The notes below the pieces were generated by a model. The model searched no databases and was not told the origin of the DNA. It worked only from the letters and a program-made list of their open reading frames with translations. A stretch of 31,301 nt of DNA from a virus, in the IMG/VR virus record IMGVR_UViG_3300030102_001928, positions 1,702-33,002 of that record; one strand, 5' to 3'. A program made the position numbers and the translations under genes. Positions within the stretch are counted from its first letter, which is position 1. Every line of letters starts with the position of its first letter. Shown here piece by piece: positions 1-10,100 of the stretch.

Positions 1-1
1 C

Positions 2-898
2 AACAACAGCACTAATGCTTTATCTATTGATTGTAATAACGCTGAAAGAATGACCATCAACTCATCAGGCAACGTAGGGATAGGAACGAGTTCGCCAGAA
101 GATAAACTTCATGTTTCAGGCACAGTTAAAATAACTGCTAATGGTTTATCAGATAAACATATTTTATTAGATGATAGTGGTGGAGATGCTGCGGGAGTAA
201 TAGGTGTTGACAATGGACTACTAACTATATCTTCTTCAAATGGCACAAGCACAGGGTCTATTGTATTTTCTAAGTCTAATCCAAATGGTTCTTTTGAAAG
301 TGCCAGAATCGACAGTTCTGGTAACTTGTTGGTTGGTAAGACTACAAGTGCAAGTTCTACAGCAGGACTGACTTTAGAACCAGCTGGTGCATTGGTAGCA
401 ACAAGAAGTGGTGGTGAAGGGTTAATTTGTAATAGATTAACGTCTACAGGAGCATTAGTTAAATTTAGATATGCAAACTCAGAGGTTGGTAGCATTAGCA
501 CAGATGGTTCAGCCACAACTTACAACACTTCATCTGATGCTAGATTAAAAGACATCACAGGTGAAGCTAGAGGTTTAGAAGTTATCAACGAACTCAACCC
601 AGTTGCTTACGACTGGAAAGCAGATGGCAAGTCTGATGAAGGTTTGATAGCTCAAGAGGTCATGGAGCTAGTACCTAACGCAGTCTCAGAAACCGAAGAT
701 GGTTATTACCAAATGGATTATTCTAAGTTGGTAGTACATTTAGTTGCTGGTATGAAAGAACAACAAAAAGAAATTAAAGAACTTAAGAAACATTCTCATA
801 GCCCGAAAGGTCTTGAGGACATGGAAGGCTACAAGAGCTTAATAGAAACTATTGAGACTCTTAAGGCTGAATTAAAGCTATTGAAAGGAGGAAACTAA
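2..898 (+). CDS. Tail fibre / tail spike C-terminal part with S74 intramolecular chaperone (5' end outside window)
   Basis: The frame is open to the left edge, so this is the C-terminal part of a longer fibre; the first ATG at position 50 is internal. The N-terminal visible part carries the fibre repeat style 'SSGNVGIGTSSP' common in marine phage fibres. The C-terminal about 120 residues match the peptidase S74 intramolecular chaperone, which trimerises the fibre and cuts itself off. The Ser-Asp-Ala-Arg-Leu-Lys motif at nt 533-550 has the Ser and Lys five residues apart, as expected for the self-cleavage dyad, followed by 'YDWKADG' and 'GLIAQEV' typical of the family. The last about 50 residues are a Lys/Glu/Leu-rich coiled coil. 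It probably contacts the host receptor. The next gene follows after one base with a strong AAGGAGG site located inside this gene's end. Confidence 0.92.
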   Translation, partial: NNSTNALSIDCNNAERMTINSSGNVGIGTSSPEDKLHVSGTVKITANGLSDKHILLDDSGGDAAGVIGVDNGLLTISSSNGTSTGSIVFSKSNPNGSFESARIDSSGNLLVGKTTSASSTAGLTLEPAGALVATRSGGEGLICNRLTSTGALVKFRYANSEVGSISTDGSATTYNTSSDARLKDITGEARGLEVINELNPVAYDWKADGKSDEGLIAQEVMELVPNAVSETEDGYYQMDYSKLVVHLVAGMKEQQKEIKELKKHSHSPKGLEDMEGYKSLIETIETLKAELKLLKGGN

Positions 899-899
899 A

Positions 900-1259
900 A
901 TGGCTATATCATATACTTGGGATGTATCAAACGTTGATACTTACCCTTCACATACAGATAGCAGTTCAAACACTGAGTCTGATGTAATTTATAACGTGCA
1001 TTGGAGACTAAAAGGGTCTGACGATGCTAACAAGGATGCTGATGGTAACCCACAAACTGGAGAAGTTTATGGTAGTCAATCATTAGATGTTTCAGATTTA
1101 TCAAGCTTCACAGCTTTTGCGAGTGTAAAGTTATCAGATGTCCAAGGCTGGGTCGAAGCAGCTATTGGGTCCGATGAAGTTACAGCTCTTAAAGCTGGGA
1201 TTGATGCTCAAATAGCTGAGAAAGTTACCCCAACATCCGTTAATAAAACTATAAGCTAG
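900..1259 (+). CDS. Conserved-looking phage protein of unknown function next to the tail fibre
   Basis: 119 residues, acidic, no signal peptide or membrane segment. The N-terminus 'MAISYTWDVSNVDTYPSH' and the central 'NVHWRLKGSDD' resemble a small protein I recall next to fibre genes in marine and cyanophage genomes, but I cannot assign a function. Start ATG is preceded by AAGGAGG with 8-nt spacing (nt 885-891), so translation should be strong. It lies one base after the fibre gene and before a small membrane protein; the position suggests a virion accessory or fibre assembly role, which is inference only. Confidence 0.8.
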   Translation: MAISYTWDVSNVDTYPSHTDSSSNTESDVIYNVHWRLKGSDDANKDADGNPQTGEVYGSQSLDVSDLSSFTAFASVKLSDVQGWVEAAIGSDEVTALKAGIDAQIAEKVTPTSVNKTIS

Positions 1260-1261
1260 GT

Positions 1262-1501
1262 ATGGAAATATCCAGCTTAATGTTTTGGAATATCTTTATA
1301 ACTCTGGTCTTAGCTCCAGTGCTGTATAGCATTAGACAGAATGGGTCAGAGTTAAAAAGATTGGATATATTATTAAATAAAACCAGAGAAGAAGTAGCAA
1401 CTAATTATGTTTTAAAATCTGATAACAAAGATATTATGAAATCAGTAATGGAAAGGTTTGACAAATTAGAAGAAAAGATTGACAAATTGATGGAAAAATA
1501 G
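1262..1501 (+). CDS. Small one-helix membrane protein with coiled-coil tail
   Basis: 79 residues. Residues 7-23 (around 'FWNIFITLVLAPVLYSI') form one hydrophobic membrane segment; the rest is charged with heptad-like Leu/Lys/Glu spacing ending in 'KLEEKIDKLMEK', a coiled coil. This layout (short N-terminal anchor, coiled-coil body) is seen in many phage holin-like and spanin-like accessory proteins, but no family-defining motif is visible. It starts two bases after the preceding stop without a strong ribosome site, suggesting coupling. It could belong to lysis or to the virion; I cannot decide. Confidence 0.7.
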   Translation: MEISSLMFWNIFITLVLAPVLYSIRQNGSELKRLDILLNKTREEVATNYVLKSDNKDIMKSVMERFDKLEEKIDKLMEK

Positions 1502-1511
1502 TAAAATATAG

Positions 1512-1640
1512 ATGAAAAGTAAGAAAACTAAAAAGACTAAGAAACTTCCTGTTTCAACCTTAGTCGTTTCTATAGCTACTATACCTTCAAAGATTTTAAC
1601 AACTCTAAAAAGTAGGAAAAAGAACAATGGCAAAAAATAA
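1512..1640 (+). CDS. Possible very small basic protein (42 aa)
   Basis: A short frame with ATG at 1512 fills the gap between the membrane protein and the next large gene and overlaps that gene's start by 14 nt. The product begins MKSKKTKKTKKLPV and ends SRKKNNGKK: very Lys-rich termini around a mildly hydrophobic middle. The upstream ribosome site is weak. Support is only that it tiles the gap in the compact plus-strand operon; it may be a chance frame in AT-rich sequence. Confidence 0.35.
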   Translation: MKSKKTKKTKKLPVSTLVVSIATIPSKILTTLKSRKKNNGKK

Positions 1641-3945
1641 AAACAAAAGAGCAAGAACAGTATCTGTACGACAAGATTACAGAAAAGGTGGTAAAGTCGA
1701 AAGAGCTAAAAAGTTTACAGGTGGTTTTAACACTGTAGCTTTAGGAGCTATGAATCGTCTTAATAAAGAAAGCCAAGCACAAATAGATGAGCTTAATCAA
1801 CCAGCTCAACCAGAACCTACTTTTGGTGCAGTGCCGAAAGGAGCTAAAACAGGTAGACCTGATATTGGTATGGAACCTGCACCTAGTCAGCCAGTAGAAG
1901 TTCCGACAGATAAAGCAGCTCCTATTGCTAGTCCTACTCCAGCAGCTCAGCCTGTTGTGCCTACTCAACCTGTTGTTCCAATAGCCCAACCAGATTTATC
2001 AGGCACTTCAAGATTTGGAGACTTCGGAGCCTTTGGCGATTATGACAGAGACCAGCCACCTAGAGATGGTGAGCCTGAGCCTGACCCGGGAGGAGGAACT
2101 CCAACACCAGCACCAACTCCTGAACCAACTCCATCTCCAACACCTGAGCCTACTCCAGCTCCTACTCCTTCTCCAGAAGAAGATGCTTTAAGAAGCCAAG
2201 TAGAAGCTCAAGCTCGTGGTGAGATGCCAGAGACTATAACTATTCCTGATGCCTTACAAATAGATGATAGTATAGCTCAAAATGTTACAGTTATGCCAGA
2301 GCCTACTTCAGTAAGCTTTGAAGAAGCTGAAGGAGTACCAGCAGAAACTGTTAGTATTATTAATCAAATAGCACAGGCTCAAGGTCCAGAAGAAGCTAAA
2401 GTTTCTACTATACAAGAAATTTTAAAAGTGCCTGAGGATGTTGCAGTTAAGATAGCTCAAGGACAAATTAGACCAGAAAACTTAGCAGAGGCTATTAAAG
2501 TTGCTAGAGTTGAAGCTATCCCAGCAGCTACTGTAGAAATAGAAGAAGGTGCTTTAATGGCAGCAGCTCAAGGAGAACTAAGTGCTGAGGCTGTAGCTCC
2601 AATAGTAGAAAATGCTGGACTAACTTTAGCTAGAGTTACTAGAGCTAAAAAACAATTAAGAAATGCTGGTTTATCTGAAGAAGATATTACAGAGCTTGGT
2701 AATGACCCTGAAGCTCTTGAAGATAGATTGACAGACTTTACTGAAGAACAAAGAGGTATTATTGAAGGTTTACCTGAAGATGCTTTAGTCTCTAATCAAA
2801 TTGATAGTTTGTTAGCTGGACTAGAATCAGGAGAAATACCAATGTGGGCTAGACCGGCTGTAACTAGTGTTGAAAAAATGTTAGCTGCCAGAGGTATGTC
2901 AGCTTCAACAGTTGGTCGAGATACTTTAATTAATACTATTATTCAATCAGCTTTACCAATAGCTCAGTCTAATGCTCAAGCTATTCAACAATCTGTAGCT
3001 CAACAAAGAGGTATAGAAGCTCAAGCTTTTGAAGCAGATGCTCAAAGAAGACAACAAACAGCTTTATTTAATGCTGGTAATGTTTTCCAAATGGACATGG
3101 CAAACTTAAATAATGAGCAACAAGCTAGATTAAGTAATAGTAAGTTTTTACAAACTGTTAGTTTAACAGAAGCTAATAATAGACAACAAGTAGCAATACA
3201 AAATGCAGTGCTAACTTCACAAGCTAATTTAGCAGAAGCTAATTTTGCTCAGCAATCACAAATTCAAAATGCTAAAAACTTTTTAAGTATGGATTTAGCT
3301 AATTTAAATGCTGAACAACAAAGTTACATGATAGAAGCTCAACAAGAACAACAAAGAATATTATCTAATCAATCAGCTGAGAATGCTAGAAGACAATTTA
3401 ATGCTACTTCAGAAATGCAAGTAGAACAATTTAATAATAGTTTAGCAGTTCAAGTTGACCAGTTTAATACTCAACAAACAAATGCAGTTAAGCAATTTAA
3501 TGCTACACAACAAAACGCAGCCGCTGCTCGAGATGCTCAAAGACAAGCAGATGTAAATAAATTTAATACACAATTAAAAACTCAAGTAGCTGAGTTTAAT
3601 GCTAATCAAGACTTTGCTAGAAATCAATGGAATTCACAGAACAGAGCAGCTGTCGAGGCCTCTAATGTTCAATGGCGAAGACAAGCTAATACTGCTAACA
3701 CAGCAGCACAAAATGCTATCAATATGCAAAATGCTATGAATGCCTTTAACATGTCACAAACTGCTTTATCTTTTATGTGGCAAGAGTTACGAGATAATGC
3801 TGATTATGATTTTAGAGCTGGAGAAAATGAAAAGAGTAGAATAGCTCAATTAGTTAGTACAGCACTAGCTTCTGACCCTGAAAGGTATGGTAGTGGTTTA
3901 GCAGCAATAGAAAACTTAATAGGAATAATAACAGAGGATATATAA
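1627..3945 (+). CDS. Large virion-associated protein with Pro-rich linker and 11-residue coiled-coil repeats
   Basis: 772 residues. Three parts are visible: a basic N-terminus with 'VSVRQDYRKGGKV' (a motif I associate with marine podovirus structural genes), a Pro/Thr-rich linker of repeating PTP-type units at about residues 155-187, and an Ala/Gln/Asn-rich helical C-terminal half. From Gln590 to Gln667 the triplet QFN, KFN, EFN or QWN recurs with exact 11-residue spacing (one double interval), the hallmark of hendecad coiled coils. The segments MDMANLN and MDLANLN also recur upstream. No enzyme motif is seen. With the next four genes it forms an overlapping block, in the position of internal core or ejection proteins. 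Function as an ejection or core protein is inferred from context. Confidence 0.8.
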   Translation: MAKNKNKRARTVSVRQDYRKGGKVERAKKFTGGFNTVALGAMNRLNKESQAQIDELNQPAQPEPTFGAVPKGAKTGRPDIGMEPAPSQPVEVPTDKAAPIASPTPAAQPVVPTQPVVPIAQPDLSGTSRFGDFGAFGDYDRDQPPRDGEPEPDPGGGTPTPAPTPEPTPSPTPEPTPAPTPSPEEDALRSQVEAQARGEMPETITIPDALQIDDSIAQNVTVMPEPTSVSFEEAEGVPAETVSIINQIAQAQGPEEAKVSTIQEILKVPEDVAVKIAQGQIRPENLAEAIKVARVEAIPAATVEIEEGALMAAAQGELSAEAVAPIVENAGLTLARVTRAKKQLRNAGLSEEDITELGNDPEALEDRLTDFTEEQRGIIEGLPEDALVSNQIDSLLAGLESGEIPMWARPAVTSVEKMLAARGMSASTVGRDTLINTIIQSALPIAQSNAQAIQQSVAQQRGIEAQAFEADAQRRQQTALFNAGNVFQMDMANLNNEQQARLSNSKFLQTVSLTEANNRQQVAIQNAVLTSQANLAEANFAQQSQIQNAKNFLSMDLANLNAEQQSYMIEAQQEQQRILSNQSAENARRQFNATSEMQVEQFNNSLAVQVDQFNTQQTNAVKQFNATQQNAAAARDAQRQADVNKFNTQLKTQVAEFNANQDFARNQWNSQNRAAVEASNVQWRRQANTANTAAQNAINMQNAMNAFNMSQTALSFMWQELRDNADYDFRAGENEKSRIAQLVSTALASDPERYGSGLAAIENLIGIITEDI

Positions 3946-3946
3946 A

Positions 3947-4756
3947 ATGGGATTTTTAAGAAAAGCCTTTAAAAAAGTAAAAAAAGGCATTAAAAAAGTA
4001 GTAAGAGGAGTTAAGAAAGTTGTTAAGAAAATTAGCAAAAGTAAAATCCTTAAAACTATAGCACTTGTAGGAGCAGCTTTAGTCACGGGAGGAGCAGCGG
4101 TAGGAGCTTTTGGGGGAACACTCAAAGCATCTCAAATTGGACAAGCATTATTAAAGGCTAAAAACTTTATTACTGGTCTGCCTGTAGTAGGCACAGTGGC
4201 TAAACCATTTGAGTTTTTAGGAGCTGCTGTGGGTACAGGAGCTGGTAAAGTTACAGACTTTTTAGGAGTTACTACTGAAGCTGGGAGATTAAATTTAGAT
4301 AAAATAGCTTTTGACCCTGTTAATAATTCATATTTAAATATTGAAACAGGACAACCTTTAACTCAAGCTGAAATATCTAATTTACCTGCTTCTTTTAAAG
4401 ATACAGCACAAGTATCTGGTTCTTATTTAGATGCTAGTGGTAAAATTGTAAGAGCAGGGGATAAAGTTGAAACAGTAAAACAAACAGGATTCTTTGGTAC
4501 TACTGCAGGTCAATTTGTTAGAGATGTAGGTATGAGTTATGTTGAATCAGAGCTACAACCAGACCCAGAAATACCGGGTCAATATGTAGGCTACGGAGGC
4601 GATGAACAAGGTATGCTAGACCCCTTACAAGTATCTTTTGCTCAACCAGCGGTTAATTTAAATGATGCTTATAATAATTTACAATTTGGTACAGCAGATG
4701 TTGGTTATTTAGCTAGTGATTTATATAGACAAGAAACTGTAGGAGGGATGGCATAA
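3947..4756 (+). CDS. Putative internal virion protein with Lys-rich N-terminus
   Basis: 269 residues. Residues 1-40 are an extremely basic amphipathic stretch (repeats of Lys-Lys-Val), followed by a small-residue hydrophobic segment 'IALVGAALVTGGAAVGAFGG' at about 43-62 and a second glycine/alanine-rich patch near 95. A cationic amphipathic helix next to a hydrophobic helix fits a membrane-active ejection protein, but this is inference. Residues 238-246 read LNDAYNNLQ, repeated in the protein two genes on. Ribosome site AGAGGA precedes ATG by 8 nt; the stop overlaps the next start (TAATG). Confidence 0.75.
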   Translation: MGFLRKAFKKVKKGIKKVVRGVKKVVKKISKSKILKTIALVGAALVTGGAAVGAFGGTLKASQIGQALLKAKNFITGLPVVGTVAKPFEFLGAAVGTGAGKVTDFLGVTTEAGRLNLDKIAFDPVNNSYLNIETGQPLTQAEISNLPASFKDTAQVSGSYLDASGKIVRAGDKVETVKQTGFFGTTAGQFVRDVGMSYVESELQPDPEIPGQYVGYGGDEQGMLDPLQVSFAQPAVNLNDAYNNLQFGTADVGYLASDLYRQETVGGMA

Positions 4757-5472
4757 TGGCACAACAAAGAGAATTAAAACCTGTAGTATCTAATAATTTA
4801 ACAGATGCTGTTGAGCAAGTTATTTTAGATGCTCAAGCGGCTGGTGTTGACTTAGATGATATTGAAGATAAACCAAAAGTTAGAGGTCAGTTTAAAGATA
4901 GTCAAGAAGGTTTAGATAAACTAGTAGCTTTAAAATCTCAAGGCTCTGCTATACCGGGACAATCTTTAACAAATAGTCCTGACCAACCTTATCCTTGGGA
5001 ACAACCAGCAGAGTTTGCTAATCCTAGAGATGCTATTGATGCTATCCTAACTCAATTATTACAACCAGAAGCGGTGAAAGAAATTATTACTGGTTTATCA
5101 AACGGAGCTAGTGTAGGTGATTTAGCTATGGCAATTACTTATGCTAAATTTACTGAAGGTAAAATTAATCCAGATACTATGCTTCTAGTCATGGAGCCTA
5201 TTATGTATTTAATTATGAGCATAGGTGAGGAAGCAAACATACAGTACAACATTGACAATGATGATATTGATGAAGAAGATGAAGATGAAATAGCAGAAAA
5301 GTTACAAGAGTTTGAAAATGTTTTTGAACAAATACAAGCAGGTGCTATGGATAAAGAAATTAAACCAGAAAATTTAGCTGAAGGAGTAGTAGATAAATCA
5401 TTACTCGACAGAGTTAAAGAGGCTGGTCCAGAAATTAGACAAAGTTTATTAGCGAGGGAAGAAGATGAGTGA
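4756..5472 (+). CDS. Unknown acidic protein of the virion/ejection block
   Basis: 238 residues, acidic, with a run of Asp/Glu around residues 168-182 (DNDDIDEEDEDEIAEKL). No membrane segment or known motif. Start ATG shares a base with the preceding stop and has AGGAGG 8 nt upstream, inside the previous gene. The stop overlaps the next gene by 8 nt. The position between putative internal virion proteins suggests a structural, scaffold or chaperone-like partner; the acidic patch could pair with the highly basic neighbour upstream (inference). Confidence 0.72.
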   Translation: MAQQRELKPVVSNNLTDAVEQVILDAQAAGVDLDDIEDKPKVRGQFKDSQEGLDKLVALKSQGSAIPGQSLTNSPDQPYPWEQPAEFANPRDAIDAILTQLLQPEAVKEIITGLSNGASVGDLAMAITYAKFTEGKINPDTMLLVMEPIMYLIMSIGEEANIQYNIDNDDIDEEDEDEIAEKLQEFENVFEQIQAGAMDKEIKPENLAEGVVDKSLLDRVKEAGPEIRQSLLAREEDE

Positions 5473-7159
5473 TTATTTAAAAGATTCTAAATTTGGTCAA
5501 GTAGCCACTAGTTTATTAGGTCAAGGAAAAAAAACAAAACGTAGAGACTTTGTTTACAGTTTACTCGGTGGGTTCTTGAAAGGCCAACAGAGAAGATTAA
5601 AACAAGGTTTGAATGATGCTTACAATAATTTACAAATGGAGTACGATAGTATTTTTAGAAATAATCAAGCTAAGTATGAATTATCAAAAGATGATAGAGC
5701 TGACTATCAAAGTTACCTTAAAGACCCTGAAGAGTTTAAAAGACTAAAAGGTATTGAACTATTTAATAAAGACCCTTCAATTTTAGCTTCAGGTAAAAAC
5801 TACTCACAAATAAGCGAGTTAGACCCTGAAAGTAAAAAGTATGCTTTAGAACTCTACAATAAATATCAAGATGAAGCAGAAAAAGACATTCAAAGACTAG
5901 GTAAAGCTCCAGAAGTTTCTATGGCTACTTATGAAATGTATAACAAACCATTTCAAGATTCTTATAAAGCTAAATATGCTGCTTTAAGTAATGACCCAGC
6001 TAAACAAAACTTACTTAATTATTATGCTGAAAAATTATTTCCTAATATGTTTGTAGCTGAAAGAGGTAAATACGAAGTAGCTGTTGAGAATGCCGAGGCT
6101 AATAAGAAAGCTCAAAATAGAATGAGTTTAAATTATGTCAAGCCTCTTGAACAGCAAGAACAAGAAGATAACCAAGCAAGTGTAGATAATATTAATAAAG
6201 CAGCTCAAGAAGTTGAGATGCCTATGCTTTATACTTCAGCTGAAAGGTTAAAGCTAGATAAAAATAGTTTTTTAAATAAAATAAATCAATCTGGTTATAA
6301 ATTAACTTTAGAAGATTTAGATAAAGCTGCTGTTTTAGGAGTAGAGCTACCGGGCTTACCGGGCTTTAATGACCTTATTGCTGATGATAGACCTATCTTA
6401 CAGTCAGCTTTTGTTAAAGCTCAAAAAATAAAGTCAGAGGGGCAAAACCCACTTGATGTTTTAATGGGTAGAGAAAAAGATGTTTATGCGATAGCTTTAG
6501 GTACAACTGCTATGGATTATGATAAGAGAAATATGGATTTTGAATCTTCTGAACTAAGATTAGAAAGCATGAAGCAACCTGACCCTGCTAAAGCACAAAG
6601 AACTACTAGCCAATATGAAGCTGAAGTAAGAAATGCAGATACTAGAGCAGCTGTCCGTAATACTATCCTTGATGTAGTTGCTCAACAACCAGAATTACCT
6701 GAAAGTTTTGCAAACTTTAACGATTTATTACAGAGTGATTTAAAAACTTCAGCTGGTAAACCTGCAGAAGAAAGTTTTATTACTCAAGTTATTAGAACAG
6801 CTCAACAGCTACAAGAAGATTATCCACAGTTTCAAACTAGAGAAGGGGTAGGAAGGTCTTATCGAGAAGCTGTTAAAATTCAATTATCTGGCATACAACA
6901 AACTCAAGCCGGTAGTTTATTTCAAGGCCGAGAATTTATTTATGAACCTGTTGATTCAAAATGGATGGCTTTGTTAGATAAAGACTCTTTAAATCAAAAA
7001 GATGCTGATTACTTTATTTATGGTTTAAATAACTATGGTTATACAAAAAATATTGACCCTACTTTAGAGAATAAAGCCGGTAATCAACTTATTCAAGGCC
7101 CTTATAGGTTTTATGTTAGAAACGATGGTTTCTGGGACTATGAAATTATAGAGGAGTAA
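5465..7159 (+). CDS. Putative internal virion protein (ejection-type)
   Basis: 564 residues, largely helical and Gln/Lys/Asp-rich, no signal peptide. Residues 49-57 repeat LNDAYNNLQ found at the C-terminus of the gene two upstream. The size and position directly before a 1203-residue protein mirror the medium and large core protein arrangement of T7-like phages (gp15, gp16), although I see no sequence motif that proves homology. GAGG-type ribosome site lies inside the preceding gene. The gene ends two bases before a TTG start. Confidence 0.75.
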   Translation: MSDYLKDSKFGQVATSLLGQGKKTKRRDFVYSLLGGFLKGQQRRLKQGLNDAYNNLQMEYDSIFRNNQAKYELSKDDRADYQSYLKDPEEFKRLKGIELFNKDPSILASGKNYSQISELDPESKKYALELYNKYQDEAEKDIQRLGKAPEVSMATYEMYNKPFQDSYKAKYAALSNDPAKQNLLNYYAEKLFPNMFVAERGKYEVAVENAEANKKAQNRMSLNYVKPLEQQEQEDNQASVDNINKAAQEVEMPMLYTSAERLKLDKNSFLNKINQSGYKLTLEDLDKAAVLGVELPGLPGFNDLIADDRPILQSAFVKAQKIKSEGQNPLDVLMGREKDVYAIALGTTAMDYDKRNMDFESSELRLESMKQPDPAKAQRTTSQYEAEVRNADTRAAVRNTILDVVAQQPELPESFANFNDLLQSDLKTSAGKPAEESFITQVIRTAQQLQEDYPQFQTREGVGRSYREAVKIQLSGIQQTQAGSLFQGREFIYEPVDSKWMALLDKDSLNQKDADYFIYGLNNYGYTKNIDPTLENKAGNQLIQGPYRFYVRNDGFWDYEIIEE

Positions 7160-7161
7160 TC

Positions 7162-10100
7162 TTGTCACTTAGAGATAACTTTAAAACCAAACAAGAGGTT
7201 TTTATTCAAAGACCAATAGAAACCTATACCCTTAATGACTTAAGAAACGATGATGAGTTCAATGAAAGAACTACCAGATTCTTACAGTCTATTGGTGAAG
7301 GTAAAACAGCTGATGATTTATTCGGTTACTTTAGAGGTATGGAATATAATCTTGGCGATGCTACTCAAGCTATGTTCCAAACTAAAAAGTTTGATGACCA
7401 ACAAAAAGATGATTATCTATATCTAAAAAATAAATTTGATAATGCTAATGTTGGTGACTGGGTAGAGTGGGCTAGAACTTCTGCTGATATTGGTCAAGAA
7501 ATCCTAACAGACCCAACAATGATAGCCAGTGCTTTGTTTATTCCTTGGACTGGCGGCACTTCATTAGCAGCTCGTTTATCAGCTGGTAAAGCTGTGCAAA
7601 CTGGTTTAAAAGTAGCAGCTAATAAAACTGTACAAGAAGGAACTAAAAAGGGCTTTGCAGCTATGCCGGGTCAAGTTCTTAAAAAACCTTTAACACCTAT
7701 ACAAACTCATGCTCTTGTTGGAACTGAGGGTATGCTTTATGGTTCTTCCTATGACTTCTTAAGACAAAACAGAGAAATTAATGTTGGTCAACGAGAAGAT
7801 TATAACTTAGGAGAAACTTTAACTACTGGAGCTTTAGGTGGTGTCTTAGGCTATGGAGCATCATTTGGTATTAGACATATAGCAAATACTCCAAGTTATC
7901 TCAGGTCTATTGAAGAAAGAAGATTAGCAAAAATAGACCATAACGAAAGCTACAAAGATAATGTTTTAGAAAAAATAAATCAAGCTGCTTTATATGGCAT
8001 GACTTTATTTACTAAACCAACTTCTTCCTTTTTACTCAAAGCTAAAAAATCTAAAACTCTTAGTGAGTTAATAAAAGTATTTAGATATGATGCTGAAAAA
8101 CCTATCTTAGCTGAAGCAGCTGGGACTACTCCACGAATGAAAGAAAGTTATAACGAGACTTTAAATGAGTTTATAGGTACTAGGTTAGAAGGTTTAAAAG
8201 GTATTCTTAACAAGTATAATTTATATGAATTAGGACAAAGAGATATTGTTGGAAGCTTTCGTAAAAAAACATTATTAAAATCGTATCGTCTTTCTGAAAA
8301 GACAAATAATGATTTAACAAAATATTTAAGAACAGGAAATAAAGTAGGGTTAGATGATAACATAGTAAAAGCTGGAGATGAGGTTAGAGGACTCCTTAAT
8401 GAAATATTAGAACAAGCTCGAAAAGAAGGCTTGAATGTTGGAGAGGTTGAAAACTTTTTCCCTAGAGTTTGGTTGCTTGATTCTATGAAAAATAATAAAG
8501 CAGCTTTTATTAATCAAATAAGACAAGATGAAAAATTAAGTGTAGCTGAAGCAACTGAGCTTTGGAAGCGAATGACAAATTTAAATCAAGTTGATGGGAC
8601 AAGTGCAGCTAACTTAGCTTCTATAAGAGCAAAAAGAAAATTATTAAATATAGACGATAGTAAATATTCTCAGTTCTTAGATAATAATGTTGAAAATGTT
8701 TTACAAGATTACATCTTTCAGGCTGGAAAATTAATTACCAGAAAAAAATTATTCGGAGAAAACTTAGAAGAATTTAGAAATAGATTTGTTAATAAAATAG
8801 ATGACGAATTAGGTGGTACAGGATTAGGTAAAGTAGAAAGAGATAAATTAGAAAATTTATATTTATTTACTACTGGTCAAAGAGGTTATATAAATAATCC
8901 AGTAGGTAGATTCTTATCAGATACTATAGCAGTTACTACACAGACTTCATTGCTTCCTTTTGCTGCTATTACATCTTTATCAGAAATAGGTGTTCCTTTA
9001 TTAAAAGGAGCAAATACTAAACAATATGCTAAAGCTGTATGGAAAGGATTAGCAGACTCAGCTGATGAATGGTGGAATGGAGTACAGACTGCTTTTGGTC
9101 GAGAAGGAGCTAAACCAGAAGGTAGAAGCTTAAACAGAAGAGAATTAAATGCTTTTAATCGTTCTATTGATATGGCTAGAGAAGATAGAGCAACAGCTAT
9201 TTATGGTCAAGCCATGGGCAGAACAGCAACTAAAATACAAAATGTATTCTTTAAAAGTATTTTCTTACATGACTGGACAAGATTTGTACAGTTAGTTTCT
9301 TACGATACAGGTAAGGGTATTATTTATAGAAACTTAGATGAACTAGCTAATAAACAATTAAATAAAAAAACTACTGCTCGTTTAGCCGATGAATTAAATG
9401 AGTTAGGAGTAGATGTCAATAAAGGTATTCAGTGGATTAAAAACGGAGCTAATCATACTGATGACTTTTATATGCAAGACGTTAGAAGAGGAGCAGCTCG
9501 TTACACTGATGAAGTAATTATGAACCCAACAGTTGCTTCTAATCAAAAACCTTTAATACATTCACATCCGGCAACTAAATGGTCTTTTGGTTTATTAGGA
9601 TTTCCAACAGCATTTTCAAATACTGTTCTTAAAAATGCAGTTAGAGAAATATCCAAAGATTTAAGTAATACTAATAGATTAGCAACTCCAAAGGTCTTAT
9701 CAGGTATTTTAGTTATGACAGCAGCTGGTTTAGTTGGTAACACTTTAAGAACAGGTGGTAGAAATTTACAAGAATATAGAGAGGGTGAAAAGCCTTTAGT
9801 GTCTAGTTTAACAGCACGAGCAGAAGAAAAAGAAACTGGTTTAATAAATGATGCTTTAATTAGGACTGGTCTATACGGTCCGTTTGAATATTATGTTAGA
9901 ACTCAAGAAGCTCAAAGATATCAGAACAATGTTACTTCTCTTTTAACAAGTTTAACAGGACCAGCAGTAGGAGATATATTAGATTATGTTAGAGCTTCAC
10001 AATATAGAGGAGCCACTTTAGAGGCTGTTTTTAAAAAAGCACCTTTTATCACAGTTTTAAGAAGTCAGTTTCCAGAAACTTATCAAGAAACTTTAAAAGC

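Noticed and set aside
109-516. Minus-strand open frame inside the tail-fibre gene
   Set aside because: Antisense shadow of a well-supported fibre gene; no ribosome site and composition only mirrors the sense codons.
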